Assembly: GCA_016801845.1 (NCBI GenBank) | Contig: CM028924.1 | Location: 5,194,501-5,258,500, forward strand | DNA: 64,000 nt | Source of the DNA: Polydactylus sextarius | Lineage: Eukaryota; Chordata; Actinopteri; Polynemidae | Reading direction: 5' to 3' | Shown here: piece after piece, positions 62,544-64,000 of the stretch | How the letters are laid out: each line of letters starts with the position of its first letter | Position numbering within the stretch: position 1 is the first letter of the stretch | Notes under the pieces: generated by a model | The model's input: only the letters and a program-made list of their open reading frames with translations | Told to the model about the DNA's origin: nothing | The model's database searches: none | Position numbers and translations under genes: made by a program

Positions 62544-62557
62544 GTCACCATGGTGAC
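62544..62557. promoter_or_regulatory. Perfect 14-bp palindrome, RFX X-box-like
   Basis: GTCACCATGGTGAC is its own reverse complement and fits two RFX half-sites separated by AT. It overlaps TGAGTCA (AP-1-like) at 62,541-62,547. Function is inference. Confidence 0.35.
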
Positions 62558-62966
62558 CTGAAACCAAGGAGCAAAGGAGAGTTGGAGCTTCAGGAGAAGA
62601 AGAAGAAGAGGAGGAATAGATGGTGGGATGAGGAGATGGAATAGGAGAGTGAAAAAAAGCAACACAGGAGAGGAGAGTGTGCAGTTTAATGAAATAGTAA
62701 CTCCCTTGGTGTTCAGGCCACTTTGTTCTGTTTGGCTGTTCTGTGAGCAAGTTCTGCAAAAGGGAGAATGCTTTGTTAAAAAAAAAAGGAGAGATGCCTT
62801 GTAATGAGGACATGTTTCTTTTGCCCCCCGTTTGGCTGTTTGTGAGTTTTCTGTTACATTCATCTCTCATCCTTCAGATGGAAACACCAATTCTTTTTTC
62901 TTTTTTTTACCATCATTTCACTGTTTTTGTCCATCCTTCTGTTGGCATAATGAGGATCAGGTTTAG

Positions 62967-63072
62967 ACAGATAGATACTTTATTGATCCCATCGCGGACG
63001 TTATTATCACGGCAACATCACAAAAAAACAAATTAAAGTAGAATATACACAGTATACAGTATCTATACAGTG
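62967..63072 (-). mobile_element. 3' tail of a teleost retroelement
   Basis: On the minus strand GGGATCAATAAAGTATCTAT with CTGTC is the very common end of fish LINE/SINE copies: an AATAAA signal running into short ATCT repeats (62,967-62,990). The adjoining sequence to the right (CACAGTATACAGTATCTATAC) is typical of the same tails. Only the 3' end is present. The parent family is not certain. Confidence 0.65.
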
Positions 63073-63097
63073 TGTATATATATATATATATATGTGT
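63073..63097. repeat. (TA)n(TG)n microsatellite
   Basis: A short TA run passing into TG, wedged between the retroelement tail and the next inverted-repeat element. Confidence 0.9.
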
Positions 63098-63995
63098 GTG
63101 CTGTCAATTGATTAAAATATGAATGTCAGTTAACTCGTGATTAATCGCAAATGAATCGCACATTTTTATCTATTCTAAATGTCCCTTGAATTATCATTTT
63201 AACTATTTTTTTTATTGCAAACCACAGCAACAACATGTAGAGTCATTCATGTCTGAAGCAAAATCTAAAAAAGTAGCAAAAGTAACACTATCAATAAACA
63301 GATGACAAATAAATAATTAAATAGTCACAAAAACAGTAGCAAAACAGGGCACAGAATACAAAATAAAATTACAAAGTGCACATCATTGTAAACTAGGACT
63401 CTATAGACCTATAGTGCAGTTACACCATGGTTTATACTTTCCTTTTCTTAAGTTTCCTTTGAACATACTAGCAGTTAGGCTATACTGCTTTTCTATTTAT
63501 TCACCAGAGACTCATCAAACCGGCCTCTTATTTCTCTCCAGAAAGAATGAACATGAACATGAACGGTTACCTATGTAACTGTGTCGAAATCCATCCATTA
63601 TCACCTGGTTATGGAGGAAGAATCACCGGTGTGTTTGGTCGTCAAGTGGTATTTCAGACTGGATGTGCTACGATGATAACTAGATACCATGAAGATAACT
63701 TTGGTCTTATCTATCGACCCATCTTGCAACTTTTTAAAACTGAACTTTCCATTCAGAACTTTGTTAGTTTTCAGCGTCTACCGCTCGACATCCACACTAT
63801 ATGGTAGCGTGGGGTGCGCTTATTGTTTTGCTTCTGGTTTACAGCCGGATCTTGTAGTTTTTTCTAACGTTACTAACAGTGGCTGCAGCTTATGAAAAAA
63901 CTACAAGTTCACTTGGTCACAACGATAAAAAAAATCACGCTGTTAAAATTGTTTTGTATTAACGCAGTAATAAGGGAATATTTTTGACAGCACTA
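63098..63995. mobile_element. Short hAT-like DNA element with inverted ends
   Basis: The left end GTGCTGTCAA (63,098-63,107) is the reverse complement of TTGACAGCAC at 63,984-63,993. The left end continues as ATTGATTAAAATATG, TTAACTCGTGATTAATCGCA, AATGAATCGCAC, and the right end has TATTAACGCAGTAATAAGGG. This matches the look of the common 'TGTCAA-CGATTAA-ATCGCGATTAATCGC' fish elements. It is about 0.9 kb with no transposase frame recognised. A CAGTGCTGTCAA-type end and the size suggest a non-autonomous hAT. The target duplication cannot be verified because the window ends 5-7 bases past the right terminus. Confidence 0.6.
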
Positions 63996-64000
63996 ATATA

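Larger units (their letters stand above)
53758..62966. other. Non-coding stretch with low-complexity tracts
   Basis: It holds a purine-rich block (about 54,540-54,680), (GT)n near 54,753-54,770, C/T tracts at 54,853-54,920 and 58,216-58,395, T18 near 55,003-55,020, A21 near 57,588-57,608, and (GT)n at 59,400-59,425. Three open segments with signal-peptide-like or exon-like traits (54,929-55,002; 56,160-56,358; 56,857-57,141) match no family and are treated as observations, not genes. Purine-rich sequence recurs at about 62,270-62,370 and 62,570-62,670. Confidence 0.5.

Noticed and set aside
1..64000. CRISPR arrays, operons, phage or other microbial systems
   Set aside because: Spliced gene structure, vertebrate protein, fish transposons and microsatellites show this is vertebrate DNA; the tandem repeats are simple microsatellites without spacers.

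Overview
The window is vertebrate nuclear DNA, almost certainly from a teleost fish and probably a percomorph. It is AT-rich, full of (CA)n, (CT)n and (AT)n microsatellites, and carries decayed Tc1, hAT and LINE copies of the kinds that litter fish genomes. There are no operons, no bacterial gene density and no CRISPR arrays. Nearly every open frame is a chance frame in simple or pyrimidine-rich sequence.

The one secure gene part is at the extreme left, on the minus strand: the first coding exon of a SALM/LRFN synaptic adhesion protein, closest to LRFN5. It has a signal peptide, the LRRNT cysteines and the start of the first leucine-rich repeat, and is framed by a good splice acceptor and donor. 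The gene continues beyond the left edge. Because the exon opens with only 24 bases of 5' UTR after an acceptor, at least one upstream non-coding exon and the promoter must lie at higher coordinates. Much or all of the window may therefore be the first intron and upstream gene desert of lrfn5.

Layout from left to right: lrfn5 exon (22-238); simple-repeat and featureless sequence to 7.2 kb; a decayed Tc1-like transposon on the minus strand (about 7.24-8.72 kb); a very clean 504-bp non-autonomous hAT element with perfect TIRs and an 8-bp target duplication (10,608-11,111); a second short DNA element beside it (about 11.24-11.59 kb); an A-tailed repeat-like block (about 12.2-12.6 kb); a long non-coding stretch; a broken CR1/L2-type LINE on the minus strand (about 20.2-22.3 kb); about 30 kb of non-coding sequence with pyrimidine-rich tracts, microsatellites, two repeat fragments (38.4 and 49.7 kb) and blocks that look like conserved non-coding elements; an unidentified exon-like segment (52,719-52,842, plus strand); a wrecked hAT transposase of the ZMYM-like type (about 53.19-53.76 kb); more non-coding DNA; and at the right edge a retroelement 3' tail followed by a short hAT-like inverted-repeat element (63,098-63,995).

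I found no new multi-gene system. The most useful leads are the intron position in lrfn5 right after codon 64, the clean hAT MITE, the orphan exon next to a hAT fossil at 52.7-53.8 kb, and several RFX X-box-like palindromes scattered through the putative regulatory desert. Transposon families were named by reading decayed translations and from memory of common fish repeats. They need a RepeatMasker-type search to confirm.
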